Assembly (NCBI GenBank): GCA_002358955.1
Contig: DEPV01000016.1
Location: forward strand, 1-19,836
Reading direction: 5' to 3'
DNA from: Erysipelothrix sp. UBA3383
GTDB lineage: Bacteria; Bacillota_I; Bacilli_A; Erysipelotrichales; Erysipelotrichaceae
Length of the DNA stretch: 19,836 nt
Of the stretch, positions 7,994 to 16,776 are shown piece after piece. The position numbers were made by a program, and so were the translations under genes. Below the pieces are notes generated by a model. The model was given only the letters and a program-made list of their open reading frames with translations, did not search any database and was not told the origin of the DNA. Within the stretch, counting starts at the first letter, position 1, and every line of letters starts with the position of its first letter.

Positions 7994-8027
7994 TAGATTG
8001 TGTTCAAATTTAGTGTGATACATTGTT

Positions 8028-8078
8028 AATGAACGATAATACCCCTATTTATGCGTAATAAATGTTCATTATTGTTCG
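8028..8078 (-). promoter_or_regulatory. Imperfect inverted repeat upstream of the importer operon promoter
   Basis: GAACGATAAT (8031-8040) faces ATTATTGTTC (8068-8077), with one G/T mismatch. A second overlapping inverted pair is TAATGAAC (8027-8034) and GTTCATTA (8064-8071). The block lies about 40-90 bases upstream of the -10 at 7985, a reasonable place for an activator or repressor site. No known regulator motif is recognised. Confidence 0.3.
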
Positions 8079-8098
8079 TATATGTCTTTAATGTTTAA

Positions 8099-8124
8099 AA
8101 AAGACCTCTTTTCAGAGGTCTTTT
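8099..8124 (-). terminator. Rho-independent terminator after the LCP-family gene
   Basis: An 11-bp perfect stem (AAAAGACCTCT at 8099-8109 with AGAGGTCTTTT at 8114-8124) has a 4-nt loop and is followed on the minus strand by TTAAAC after six T. It starts 9 bases past the stop codon of the LCP gene. Confidence 0.9.
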
Positions 8125-8132
8125 GTTTCAAT

Positions 8133-9608
8133 CTAGTCGATGCGTTCGCCACGTTCCATTGCTTGGATTTTGTTGTGTGCGTTTTGTACACTTTCTTGAT
8201 TTGGTTCCATAACATAAAGATTACGTCCTGGCATCGAGAAAGTATTAGTAGACATCATTCCAGTACCTGATACTGCTTGGTCTTTAATATCCCACTCAGC
8301 CATGGTATCTACTTGATGTTTAATAATTGCTTGGAAATCTTTTTCTGGCATACTCATTACAAAGGATCCGTTAATGGATGCTAGGAATGAAGTATAGTTC
8401 AGAATGATTGCAGGACTCATTGCTTTTTGCAAGATTCCTGTTAATGCTGCTTGTTGGTTTAAGATACGGTCATTATCACCACTTGGTAAATTATAACGTT
8501 CACGTACAAATGCTAAAGTTTGGGTACCATTCATATTGTTTGGTCCTTTAGTAATCTTTTGTCCAGCACCTGATGTGAAGTTAAAGCGTGATTGAACGGT
8601 AATGCCTCCCAGTGCATCAACAATTTTTGTTAATGATGAGAAGTTAACTTTAACATAGTAGTCAATGTTAATATCAAATACCTTCTCTAAAGTTAGAACG
8701 GATTCTTCAACACCATAGTTACCAGCATGTGTTAGTTTATCTTTCTTTCCTTTAGTTCCCAGTGTTACAAAATAGTCACGAGGAATACTTGTTAAGAGAA
8801 TTTGATTGGTTTGTGGGTTCACAGTCATTAACATGTTAACATCAGATCGCGATACAGTTGTTACTGGACCGTAAGTATCAATTCCTGAGATAAAGATTGT
8901 ATAGGTATCTTTAAGAACATTGACCGGTGGTTTATTGACGTTAATATCAACCGCTACCTGGTGTCCTTTAGAGTAAACAATTTTAGTATCTTCATCAAAG
9001 CTTTCAAAGACTTCTTCAATAAAGTTACGTTGTGATTCACTAATTAAAATTGCTTCTTCTTTTTTATCATATAGTGCTTGAACTAATTCATCATTGTTCG
9101 CATATGCTTTTTTAGGCACTTCTTTTTTAAACATGGATTCAATTTCACTGAATGTCTCAGTAACATATTCTTCATCCACATTTTGGTTGTAAGCAAAGTC
9201 TGAGAATTGTAGATCCCCGATTTTACTTGCTTCATGATCTTTCAGTGTAATGACAGATACCATATGGGTATCAAATTTACCACCTGTAATGCCTTTAATA
9301 AATCCAGCAGTATTTAATGCATAGAAGGAACCGGTAAACATTGCTAGTGATATTAAGACACTTAACACCTTACCAAGATTACGCCATTTCTTCTTGTTGT
9401 TGAATAAAAGGAAGAAATACAATAAGTTTCCTAATATCAGAACTGTATAGAAGATGATTAAATACTTCGTTGGTAATACTTGTAATTTAAAAACTGAATA
9501 CGTAATTACTAAACTTGCGATCAGTTGAATGATTGCAATGAACCAGTTTGAAATGATCCATTTAAATTTATTATTACTTTTTGTTTGTTCTTTGTTATTT
9601 TGCTTCAT
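8133..9608 (-). CDS. LytR-CpsA-Psr (LCP) family protein, CpsA-like
   Basis: Membrane-anchored enzyme of 491 aa, predicted to transfer a lipid-linked glycopolymer (wall teichoic acid or capsule) to peptidoglycan. It has a short charged N-terminus and three hydrophobic segments (~18-40, 48-70, 80-105). An extracellular accessory domain (~110-225, the DNA_PPF-like region of CpsA) precedes the LCP domain (~235-390). LCP hallmarks: FISGIDTYGPVTTVSRSDVN, LLTSIPRDYFV, YYVKVNFSSLTKIVDALGGI, and the Arg cluster FVRERYNLPSGDNDRILNQQ. GGAG lies about 9 bases before ATG 9608. It is downstream of sbcC with a ~98-base gap, has its own likely promoter, and ends in a strong terminator. Its place beside the cytidylyltransferase operon suggests surface-polymer work; which polymer is unknown. 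Confidence 0.93.
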   Translation of the reverse strand: MKQNNKEQTKSNNKFKWIISNWFIAIIQLIASLVITYSVFKLQVLPTKYLIIFYTVLILGNLLYFFLLFNNKKKWRNLGKVLSVLISLAMFTGSFYALNTAGFIKGITGGKFDTHMVSVITLKDHEASKIGDLQFSDFAYNQNVDEEYVTETFSEIESMFKKEVPKKAYANNDELVQALYDKKEEAILISESQRNFIEEVFESFDEDTKIVYSKGHQVAVDINVNKPPVNVLKDTYTIFISGIDTYGPVTTVSRSDVNMLMTVNPQTNQILLTSIPRDYFVTLGTKGKKDKLTHAGNYGVEESVLTLEKVFDINIDYYVKVNFSSLTKIVDALGGITVQSRFNFTSGAGQKITKGPNNMNGTQTLAFVRERYNLPSGDNDRILNQQAALTGILQKAMSPAIILNYTSFLASINGSFVMSMPEKDFQAIIKHQVDTMAEWDIKDQAVSGTGMMSTNTFSMPGRNLYVMEPNQESVQNAHNKIQAMERGERID

Positions 9609-9705
9609 AAGTAAATACTCCTTACCGTAAACTATTTTACACTATTTACATTGCTATGTGTAGTTAATTAAGTCCAATGAAAGTTTTTCATTTATTTTCA
9701 CACAA

Positions 9706-9714
9706 ATTATATCA
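9706..9714 (-). promoter_or_regulatory. Extended -10 overlapping the sbcC stop, likely promoter of the LCP gene
   Basis: The minus strand reads TGA-TATAAT, a full consensus extended -10 whose TAA is also the sbcC stop codon. It would give a leader of about 90 bases for the LCP gene. No terminator with a T-run was seen between sbcC and the LCP gene, so read-through is also possible. Confidence 0.4.
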
Positions 9715-12700
9715 GTTGAATCTCAACACTACTCCCCTGTGCTGTTTTCTTAATCATGACCTGTTGTTGGATGGAAGCTTTCAGTGCTTCGACATGTGAA
9801 ATGATCCCGACCAGTTGTTGTGATTCTTCAAGTCGCGATAAAATCTTGATGGCTTGCTCAAGTGAAGCTGCATCTAAGGTACCAAAGCCCTCATCAATAA
9901 AGAGTGCCTCAACTTGTACCCCTCCTGCAAACATCTTAATCACATCGGAAAGACCCAGTGCTAAAGAGAGTGATGCCATGAAGGACTCCCCGCCTGATAA
10001 GGTCTTAACACTACGTTTAAGACCGTTATGATAGTCTAGTACTTCCAAGTCTAAACCTGATTTAGAACGCATGTTGCTGGCTTCTTGAGCTCTGAAGAAC
10101 TCATAGCGTTGATTGGTCATTTGCGTAAATCGTAAATTAGATGCTTCGATGATATGTTCAAAATATGCAGATTGAACATACAGTTCTAATGAAATCTTTT
10201 GTTTCTCATTCAACTCACCATTGGTTAATTGACTCAATTCGCGAATACGTGCTGTTTTTTGTTCTTGCACTTCAAGATTTTTCATCAGTTGTTCTTGTCC
10301 TTCAATCGTAGCCTTAATGCTCGTTGTTTGATGGTTTATATCACTGAATTCCTGATTCAGTGCATTATAGATTGTCTGCTTCTCATCACGCTTTGTGATA
10401 AGCTCATCAATATTAACAGGAACATAGTTTTTCAAACTCTCTTCAAGTGTTATTAATGTTTGTTTTACAGTCTTCAAAGACTCAAAGTATGCATCACTGA
10501 TACGTTTTCTTTCGTCATATTGTGATGACTGATCAATCAGTTGTTTCAGCTCATCATCCGTTTGAAGTTTGTATTTAAGCATGAATTCATTAAGTGCACC
10601 TTTAGCATTATGAATCACTTCTTTTTGTTTACTTAATTGCTCTTGATAAATCTTTAAATTAGAGTTTGATGTTTCTAATAGAGTTTTTTCCTGAGCAATC
10701 AATTCTGTCAGCTTTTCATATTCATTCGTTTGATTGTTAAGTAGACATTCTTTATCATCGATAACCTTTTGAGCATCAACTTTATTATCATAAAGAAGTT
10801 TCTCTTTTAATACTTGCGCTTCTTTAATCAGATGATCAAGTTCACTTTTAGTTGTCGCCAGTTTTAAATTGAGAGCGTTCATGGTTTCAACAGTGGATGC
10901 TAAATTTTTTTGAACTGAGGTCTTATTACTGAGCTTATCAAGATTTAATCGGTACTGTTTCGATTCATTTTGAAGTAATGTTCTCTGTGTTTGGAGTATT
11001 GCTTCATTTTTAAGATGGTTCTCGCAGATTTCTTCATGATTGTAATCTTTTGGTAATGCATCTTGATACTGTTTCAATGCCGCATTTAATGCTGCAAGAT
11101 TTTGAGCATTCTGTTCTAATTTAATTCTTTTTTCATTAACCGATTTGTGCAGGGCCTTTAATTCACTTTCAGATAGGACTCCTGCTTCTTTGTGGGCTTT
11201 GTGTTTGTGATCCATTGATCCACAAACAGGACATGCCTTACCATCTACTAGTGTCTCTGCAAGAATACCGGCAATGTTGTTAAGATATTTGGTATCTTCA
11301 GTTTGGTATTCTTGATTGCTTGTATTAAACTCTATCTTTTGTTTTTCAAAAACTTCAGTAACTTCATTAATATCAGATTGCTTATCCACTAACTTACTAT
11401 GGATATCAATTTGTGCAGCCTCTTGTTCAATCGTTCTTTCTAATGTAGCGATTTGAATTTCAAGTTTATTATTACTTTCAAGTTTTAAGATATTATCTTT
11501 CTCTAATTGTAATAATGTATTTAAATCCAATTCTAATTGTTTATGTTTTGAAGTACTCGTGTCGAGTTCTTTTTGAGTAATTTTAACAAGATCTTCTTTA
11601 GATTTTAGTGACTTCAACAGTAGATTATAGGCATCGTATTGCGCTATTGAATCTTTTAATTTGGAGATATCTTCTTTTTGCTGATCAAATGTCGCTACTA
11701 CAGGCTGCATCTCTGTAAATTTTAACTTATGGTTTTGTAGTCTCTCTTGTCCATTGATGATTGCTGTTTCACTTTCCTTAATCTTAGTTTCAATAGTTTT
11801 TGCTTCTTTACGACTATCATTAAGATTGGTGTATAGTAATTCTCCCCTTTGAATCACTTGATTTAATGTTTCTATGGCGTTTTTTTCTAATGTTTGGTGT
11901 TCTTTCTGTTCTTCAAGTATTTGAAGTTCTCGTTTTGAAGCATTCAATTTACTACGATTTTCCTGTAAGGTTTTTTCTTGGGTAATTAGCTCATTGAGTT
12001 CTTCAAGTGCTTTGGATTGCTCAGCAAGACCAGGTTCCATTTGTTTCAGGATTTCCTCATTTTTTTCAAGTTGAGTAACCATTGCTTCAATACTATCAAA
12101 GCCTTGGCTTTCCAGTATTGCTTTTGATTTTGTCTGAATGGCTTTGAGTTTGGCTTCTTCAGTGCGATATTCTGACTTTAAAACTTCGGCAATGTCACGG
12201 TATTTTGAGGTATCAAAGATTTTCTTAAAAATATCTGAACGTTCAGATGAAGATGCATTAAGAAGTTTTAAGAACTCACCTTGAGCAAGCATGACGATTT
12301 GTTTGAATTGTTGAACATCAATACCCATTAATTCCAGTATCATTTCATCAACACGTTGTAGTTTTTCTTCTTCAATGCCATTAGGATCAATCAGTAATGC
12401 AGTGGCAGGTGCAAGTGTATAGCCTTCACCTCTGAGTCTTTTACGCATTTGTGCAGGTGTTCGTTTCACCATGTATTGCTGTCCTTGAATTGAGAATGTG
12501 AATTCAACATAGGTTTGCTGATCAATGTCTGCAAAGTTTGAACGCAACATATTGACCTCACGAACTGAACCACTAGCATCATTGTATAAGGCATATGTAA
12601 TTGCATCAAAAAGTGAGGTCTTTCCAGAACCTGTATCACCGCTGACAAGAAAAAGACCTTGTTGAAATTGTGTAAAATCAATTTCAACAACATCTTTAAA

Positions 12701-12739
12701 TGGACCAAATGCTTCTAATTTTAATTTAATTGGTTTCAT
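9707..12739 (-). CDS. sbcC: Exonuclease SbcC (Rad50-like SMC ATPase)
   Basis: ATPase subunit of the SbcCD nuclease, which opens hairpins and protein-blocked DNA ends. 1010 aa, the normal size. I chose ATG 12739 (MKPIKLKLEAFGPF) over 12754 because the family starts so and GAGGG lies upstream. Walker A is GDTGSGKT at 34-41. A long charged coiled coil (~170-850) is broken near 502-505 by the zinc hook CPVCG. The signature LSGGESFMASLSLALGLSD is near 912 and Walker B / D-loop ALFIDEGFGTLD near 942. The two coil halves fold back at the hook to bring the ATPase halves together, and SbcD binds the heads. The start overlaps the sbcD stop by 14 bases, so translation is coupled. All key residues are present. 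Confidence 0.97.
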   Translation of the reverse strand: MKPIKLKLEAFGPFKDVVEIDFTQFQQGLFLVSGDTGSGKTSLFDAITYALYNDASGSVREVNMLRSNFADIDQQTYVEFTFSIQGQQYMVKRTPAQMRKRLRGEGYTLAPATALLIDPNGIEEEKLQRVDEMILELMGIDVQQFKQIVMLAQGEFLKLLNASSSERSDIFKKIFDTSKYRDIAEVLKSEYRTEEAKLKAIQTKSKAILESQGFDSIEAMVTQLEKNEEILKQMEPGLAEQSKALEELNELITQEKTLQENRSKLNASKRELQILEEQKEHQTLEKNAIETLNQVIQRGELLYTNLNDSRKEAKTIETKIKESETAIINGQERLQNHKLKFTEMQPVVATFDQQKEDISKLKDSIAQYDAYNLLLKSLKSKEDLVKITQKELDTSTSKHKQLELDLNTLLQLEKDNILKLESNNKLEIQIATLERTIEQEAAQIDIHSKLVDKQSDINEVTEVFEKQKIEFNTSNQEYQTEDTKYLNNIAGILAETLVDGKACPVCGSMDHKHKAHKEAGVLSESELKALHKSVNEKRIKLEQNAQNLAALNAALKQYQDALPKDYNHEEICENHLKNEAILQTQRTLLQNESKQYRLNLDKLSNKTSVQKNLASTVETMNALNLKLATTKSELDHLIKEAQVLKEKLLYDNKVDAQKVIDDKECLLNNQTNEYEKLTELIAQEKTLLETSNSNLKIYQEQLSKQKEVIHNAKGALNEFMLKYKLQTDDELKQLIDQSSQYDERKRISDAYFESLKTVKQTLITLEESLKNYVPVNIDELITKRDEKQTIYNALNQEFSDINHQTTSIKATIEGQEQLMKNLEVQEQKTARIRELSQLTNGELNEKQKISLELYVQSAYFEHIIEASNLRFTQMTNQRYEFFRAQEASNMRSKSGLDLEVLDYHNGLKRSVKTLSGGESFMASLSLALGLSDVIKMFAGGVQVEALFIDEGFGTLDAASLEQAIKILSRLEESQQLVGIISHVEALKASIQQQVMIKKTAQGSSVEIQLI

Positions 12740-13874
12740 AGTCGCCCTCGTCAATACCTTTTACTACATCTTGAACAATCTCTTTAGAAGATTCATCAAG
12801 TGATTTCCCTAACATTTCTTCATAAAAACTTTCAATCAGATCCAAAGGATCTTTAGTAATGATTTCTTGTGATCTTAACTGTGCTAAATTTTGTACCTTT
12901 GTTTGTGGTTTTAATTCCAAGCTAACACAATTAGGATACACACTTTGTAATTTATTCATCGGTTCATACAAGGCTTCATCATCCAATAAGATAGCATGAA
13001 CTAAATCTTGACTGGGATTCTTCTCCCCTTCATCCATTAAGTCTTGAAGATTCCCTTTTAAAATACGGACATCGCGAAGTGGTGTGATGGGTTCAAAGCT
13101 AATATGAATATCATCTTCAATATCGATAATGACCAACTGTTTTTGATCATGTGCCTCAGAGATTGAGTATTTTAAAGGTGACCCACTATAACGAATGGTT
13201 TCTTTACGAATCATTTGTGGTTTATGGATATGACCTAATGCGACATAGTCAAACTTGTCAAAAAGATGAGCATGAATGGCATCAATACCCCCAACCATGG
13301 GTCCAACCTCAGAATCTGATAATTGCGTATCTTTACTGCCATCAATAACAAATTGGTGACTGAGTAAGATATGATAATCACTTTTATCATAATTATAATC
13401 TCTTAAAATACGTCCCATCGCTTCATGGTATGATTGTGATTTAAAATCATCATGGAAATTGCGAACTTCTGCAGGTCTTACAAAAGGAATTAGTGCAAAT
13501 TCAAAGGTTTTACCCTGCTTTTCAAGGACAAGTGTTTCAACTTCACCCCTGTATTTTCCAACAAGGTGTACCCCACCTGCCTTTAGATAACTGGGAGCCA
13601 TGGATAAGCGTTGTGCCGAGTCATGATTTCCTGATATGACAAAGGTCTGGATATTTAATGTTTGTAGATCTTCAAGAAAATCAGACCACAACTCAAAGGA
13701 TCTTTCGCTGGGTGAGTTTTTATCATAGATATCCCCTGAAATAAGCAAAACATCAGCTTTAAGAGCCTCTATTTGTTTAATTATAAATTGTAAAAGGTAT
13801 CGCTGATCATCGACCAAGGATACCTCATTAAATGTTCTTCCTAAATGTAAATCCGATACGTGTAAAAGACGCAT
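12726..13874 (-). CDS. sbcD: Exonuclease SbcD (Mre11-like metallophosphoesterase)
   Basis: Nuclease subunit of SbcCD, 382 aa. The start ATG 13874 gives MRLLHVSDLHLGRTF; an in-frame GTG at 13883 would begin inside the ribosome site AGGGGTGAT, so it is rejected. All metal-binding motifs of the calcineurin-like fold are visible: DLH at 8-10, GDIYD at 47-51, GNHD at 82-85, LSHQF with His173, and GHIHKP at 214-219. The C-terminal part (from ~260) is the capping / SbcC-contact region (FEPITPLRDVRILKG). It ends TNYETN-like: the last codons are shared with the start of sbcC, a coupled overlap. An extended -10 lies 23 bases upstream, so sbcDC probably has its own promoter. Confidence 0.97.
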   Translation of the reverse strand: MRLLHVSDLHLGRTFNEVSLVDDQRYLLQFIIKQIEALKADVLLISGDIYDKNSPSERSFELWSDFLEDLQTLNIQTFVISGNHDSAQRLSMAPSYLKAGGVHLVGKYRGEVETLVLEKQGKTFEFALIPFVRPAEVRNFHDDFKSQSYHEAMGRILRDYNYDKSDYHILLSHQFVIDGSKDTQLSDSEVGPMVGGIDAIHAHLFDKFDYVALGHIHKPQMIRKETIRYSGSPLKYSISEAHDQKQLVIIDIEDDIHISFEPITPLRDVRILKGNLQDLMDEGEKNPSQDLVHAILLDDEALYEPMNKLQSVYPNCVSLELKPQTKVQNLAQLRSQEIITKDPLDLIESFYEEMLGKSLDESSKEIVQDVVKGIDEGDYETN

Positions 13875-13896
13875 AAGTATCACCCCTGTATACTCT

Positions 13897-13905
13897 ATTG
13901 TATCA
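13897..13905 (-). promoter_or_regulatory. Extended -10 promoter of sbcDC
   Basis: The minus strand reads TGA-TACAAT within CACTTATGATACAATAG, about 23 bases before the sbcD start. The same 14-base core TTATGATACAATAG precedes the ABC-F gene. There is no clear -35, and no terminator was found between the DUF1015 gene and this point. Confidence 0.5.
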
Positions 13906-13937
13906 TAAGTGCATTGACCAGAACATCTGTAAATCAG

Positions 13938-14930
13938 CTATTCAATAAAGTTCATCACCAACATACTGGGACATTTCGGATTGAAACTTGTAGATTTTGG
14001 CGGTAGCATAACACCGCGATCAGAATAGTATAGAAATTGTTCTTTAAGCATTGGGTGAGTTTTAAAACAAATCTCATTATTTTGTGTTTTATTATAGTTT
14101 AACTGGGTTGAGTCATACTCTTTAAACCCTTGTGATATGACTTGTGTGTGCAAACGGTAAACATCATGATTTCCAAAGATGTCCATTTCCATATTATGAA
14201 GTTTATAGAAACTGCTATGGTCTTGATAATCAATTTGTACCACACCTGGTCTTAGCGGCCCTTCAATGGCTTCCATACCTTCTGACTTCAAATAATCAAT
14301 ACTGATTTCAAAGGCTTCTTTTGGAAGCATGGAGCGATCAATACTTGATAAATCCATGTCCTCTAGATTGGTAATCATTGCAGATACATAGGCCTTATTA
14401 ACCATGTGTTGTGATGCTAGGAAGCGATGATGCCCATCAGCAAGATAAAATTCTTTTAAAGGGCCTATGGAGCTTAGTAGTGCATCGGCATCTTGAGCAC
14501 AGTATACATAAACTTCACCTTGATGAAATGTTTGTACCAGGGTTGCGGTATGATTTTCCACCAAAGCCTTAAAGTCTAAACGCTCTGCACTAATGAGTGA
14601 TACTGGTGCTGCTTCAGCGTTATAGTGCTGATAATTTAATACCATCCCCTGTACTACATCTGGTATGACAAACTCATGTTTTTTAACATGGGCTCTAAGA
14701 TCCACCAAAGCAATCAGTGCATAAACACCATCAATATGACTAATGTAGATGACATGCTCATGTTCTAAAAGCACATCTTCTTTCAATTTTACTTTAATGT
14801 CTTCACTTAAGAATGTGGTACGTTTGGGAAAATCAATATGATTGTTTTCAATCTGGACTAAGTTAACAAAATCAGATGGGTAGAGATCCTTTTGTGTATT
14901 CAGATATGCTTTTTTATAAGCCTTAAGCAT
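13938..14930 (-). CDS. DUF1015 family protein, candidate free-serine kinase
   Basis: 330-aa soluble protein of the DUF1015 family, recognised by FYLADGHHRFLAS (DGHHR at 165-169) and the C-terminal block LPPKSTSFNPKCPSMLVM. Family members are usually ~400-430 aa, so this one is short. DUF1015 has been placed near the ParB/Srx-type free-serine kinases (SerK, SbnI), which share a DGHH motif, and DUF1015 genes often neighbour serine-biosynthesis genes. Serine kinase activity here is inference. Its ATG overlaps the stop of the upstream nucleotidyltransferase / CobD-like gene by 8 bases, so the two are coupled. That partner plausibly uses O-phosphoserine, which fits a kinase. No signal peptide or membrane segment is seen. 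No terminator is visible after it. Confidence 0.85.
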   Translation of the reverse strand: MLKAYKKAYLNTQKDLYPSDFVNLVQIENNHIDFPKRTTFLSEDIKVKLKEDVLLEHEHVIYISHIDGVYALIALVDLRAHVKKHEFVIPDVVQGMVLNYQHYNAEAAPVSLISAERLDFKALVENHTATLVQTFHQGEVYVYCAQDADALLSSIGPLKEFYLADGHHRFLASQHMVNKAYVSAMITNLEDMDLSSIDRSMLPKEAFEISIDYLKSEGMEAIEGPLRPGVVQIDYQDHSSFYKLHNMEMDIFGNHDVYRLHTQVISQGFKEYDSTQLNYNKTQNNEICFKTHPMLKEQFLYYSDRGVMLPPKSTSFNPKCPSMLVMNFIE

Positions 14931-16749
14931 GATGGCTTTCTATGAAGGTTCTTAGCCCTTCTACAAGCTCATCATTCTCAGAAGGTAACTTAACTGCAAC
15001 ACGTATCATTTGCCCATGGAACCCTTGTTTTGGGCTTAAGTCCTTAATTAGAATATCATGATGTTCTAACAGATGATGACATACATCAATGGATTGAATA
15101 CCATCTTGCAATTGAATCATGATGTAGTTAGCTTGTGATGGATAAACACTAATATGATCCAGTGCTTGTAATTTTTCTAAATAATCTTGACGCACTGCAT
15201 AGAATTGACCCATGCCCTTCTTAAAGGATTTCTTATACTTTCCTGCAATTTGCATGTAGTACTCTCCAAAGGAGTTGATATTCCAAATGGATACTTCCTT
15301 ACGAATCTCTGCAATCAGTGCTTTATCACTGCTGACTAAGATTCCCAATCGCACTCCTGGTACTCCATGTGATTTTGAAATACTCTTAATAACAACCAGG
15401 TTAGGATATGCATCAACAATCTCATCTTGCATTAAACTTCCAATTTCATCATTATTCATAAAGTCAATGAATGACTCATCAAGCACCAACTGAATGCCCT
15501 CTTGTGCAGTCCATTTCAATACTTTAAGAACAGACTGATGATCTAAGTAATGACCACTTGGATTATCTGGATTAATCAGGATTAATTGCTTAATGTCAGT
15601 ATCTGTAAAGTAGTTGATGATATCATCTGCTGAATACTGATAATCCACTAAACTTGAATCATAAACAACGCGATTCTCTTGTGCAACTCGGTTTGGATAT
15701 TCTTCAAAAGTCGGTGCAATAAATCCTGTCTTTCCTTCAAACTTTTCAGCCAGTGCTTTAATCAGTTCTGATGCCCCATTTCCTACAATGATATGATCTG
15801 CATCAATGCCAAAGTATTTAGCAACCAGTGAATTATTCACATTCAAACCTGATGGATAATCTCTTAATAAACGTTCAAAGTTATAAATCATTTCATCCAT
15901 TAAGTTTTGCTCAGGATAAAATGGATTCACAAGATAACAGAAATCTTTCATCCCCACATAACGCCAGTAACCACCAAATTTACGCATGAGAAGTTCAAAC
16001 TTCTTAGCAGTAGTACTTGCAAATAATACCTCTGCAATCTCTAAATCATTCACATCATCCACTTCATACCACTCAATTCCTTCAATCACCAATCCTTTAA
16101 GAACGGTTTCATCAAGGTGTGCAATAACTTTAAGCACTTGCTCATAGTACTCATTATTCCCCATTGCCATACAGTATGCTTCTAAAAATGGTACATAGTG
16201 TTGATTGGAGAAGTTCTTTGAAAACTTATAGATATTGACTGTTTTGTAGTACTGATCTGCTTTACCATAGTCAAACTCATTCTTGGATACAAAACTCTTA
16301 ATATCATCTTCTTTACTTAAGGTAACAACGGTCCCATCCATCCAAATCTCATGTTTTGCAACCACTGCTAAGTTATCATAATCCGATGCTAATACCTCAT
16401 CCAATAAGTGTGGCTCAAATACTAAGTCTGATTCCATCAGTAAGGTATCTTCTTGCAGTAAGTAATCCTTCGCCATATATAAAGAATAAATATTATTGGT
16501 TGTATTATATACGTGGTTAGTCACATAAACCACTTCAGTTTTGATATTGAGTGATGTAATAAAATCTTTTAATACCTCACCTTTAAACCCTAGTACAATA
16601 ATAATACGTGATAAATTCTTATCATCCAGTGCTCTTAATGATCGCTCGATCATTGTAACACCTTCTATTTCAACCATACACTTTGGAATTGACTCCGTCA
16701 GTTTTCCCAATCGTGTTCCATTTCCTGCTGCCAGTATCATCGCTTGCAT
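14923..16749 (-). CDS. Nucleotidyltransferase fused to CobD-like PLP decarboxylase/aminotransferase
   Basis: 608-aa bifunctional enzyme. ATG 16749 has AAGGGGGTAT 5 bases upstream. Residues 1-~240 are an NTP-transferase domain: AAGNGTRLGKLT (7-18), Lys23 in IPKCMVEI, ESD at 106-108, and WYEVDDVNDL closing the fold. Residues ~255-608 are a class I/II PLP fold: VGNGASELI (322-330), NPDNPSG (393-399), LDESFIDF (423-430), Schiff-base Lys459 in SISKSHGVPGVRLG and Arg467. The Phe in DESF, where HisC has Tyr, and the IDF ending match CobD (threonine-phosphate decarboxylase) more than HisC. Family knowledge: some CobD homologues decarboxylate phosphoserine to phosphoethanolamine. I infer phosphoserine to phosphoethanolamine to CDP-ethanolamine in one chain. 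An alternative is an aminotransferase linked to phosphonate activation (PntC-AEPT is a comparable fusion but with a class V transaminase). Coupled to the DUF1015 gene. Confidence 0.88.
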   Translation of the reverse strand: MQAMILAAGNGTRLGKLTESIPKCMVEIEGVTMIERSLRALDDKNLSRIIIVLGFKGEVLKDFITSLNIKTEVVYVTNHVYNTTNNIYSLYMAKDYLLQEDTLLMESDLVFEPHLLDEVLASDYDNLAVVAKHEIWMDGTVVTLSKEDDIKSFVSKNEFDYGKADQYYKTVNIYKFSKNFSNQHYVPFLEAYCMAMGNNEYYEQVLKVIAHLDETVLKGLVIEGIEWYEVDDVNDLEIAEVLFASTTAKKFELLMRKFGGYWRYVGMKDFCYLVNPFYPEQNLMDEMIYNFERLLRDYPSGLNVNNSLVAKYFGIDADHIIVGNGASELIKALAEKFEGKTGFIAPTFEEYPNRVAQENRVVYDSSLVDYQYSADDIINYFTDTDIKQLILINPDNPSGHYLDHQSVLKVLKWTAQEGIQLVLDESFIDFMNNDEIGSLMQDEIVDAYPNLVVIKSISKSHGVPGVRLGILVSSDKALIAEIRKEVSIWNINSFGEYYMQIAGKYKKSFKKGMGQFYAVRQDYLEKLQALDHISVYPSQANYIMIQLQDGIQSIDVCHHLLEHHDILIKDLSPKQGFHGQMIRVAVKLPSENDELVEGLRTFIESHHA

Positions 16750-16776
16750 AAAAGATACCCCCTTTGTCTTAAGTAG

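Noticed and set aside
7594..8007. A separate 137-aa ATP-binding protein starting at 8007, followed by a second 142-aa protein
   Set aside because: The two halves join as one ABC ATPase once a base is restored, and the downstream part has no ribosome site. One broken gene is the better reading.
9680..9700. Terminator after sbcC (AATGAAA / TTTCATT hairpin)
   Set aside because: The stem is short and AT-only, and no T-run follows it on the minus strand.
9756..10031. 91-codon plus-strand open frame over the sbcC 3' end
   Set aside because: Serine- and cysteine-rich shadow of the SbcC signature / Walker B region; no start signal.
14923..16002. Histidinol-phosphate aminotransferase (HisC) for the C-terminal half of the fusion
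   Set aside because: No his genes are nearby, the domain is fused to a nucleotidyltransferase, and DESFIDF resembles CobD (DEAFIDF) more than HisC (DEAY). It stays as an alternative but is not the first choice.
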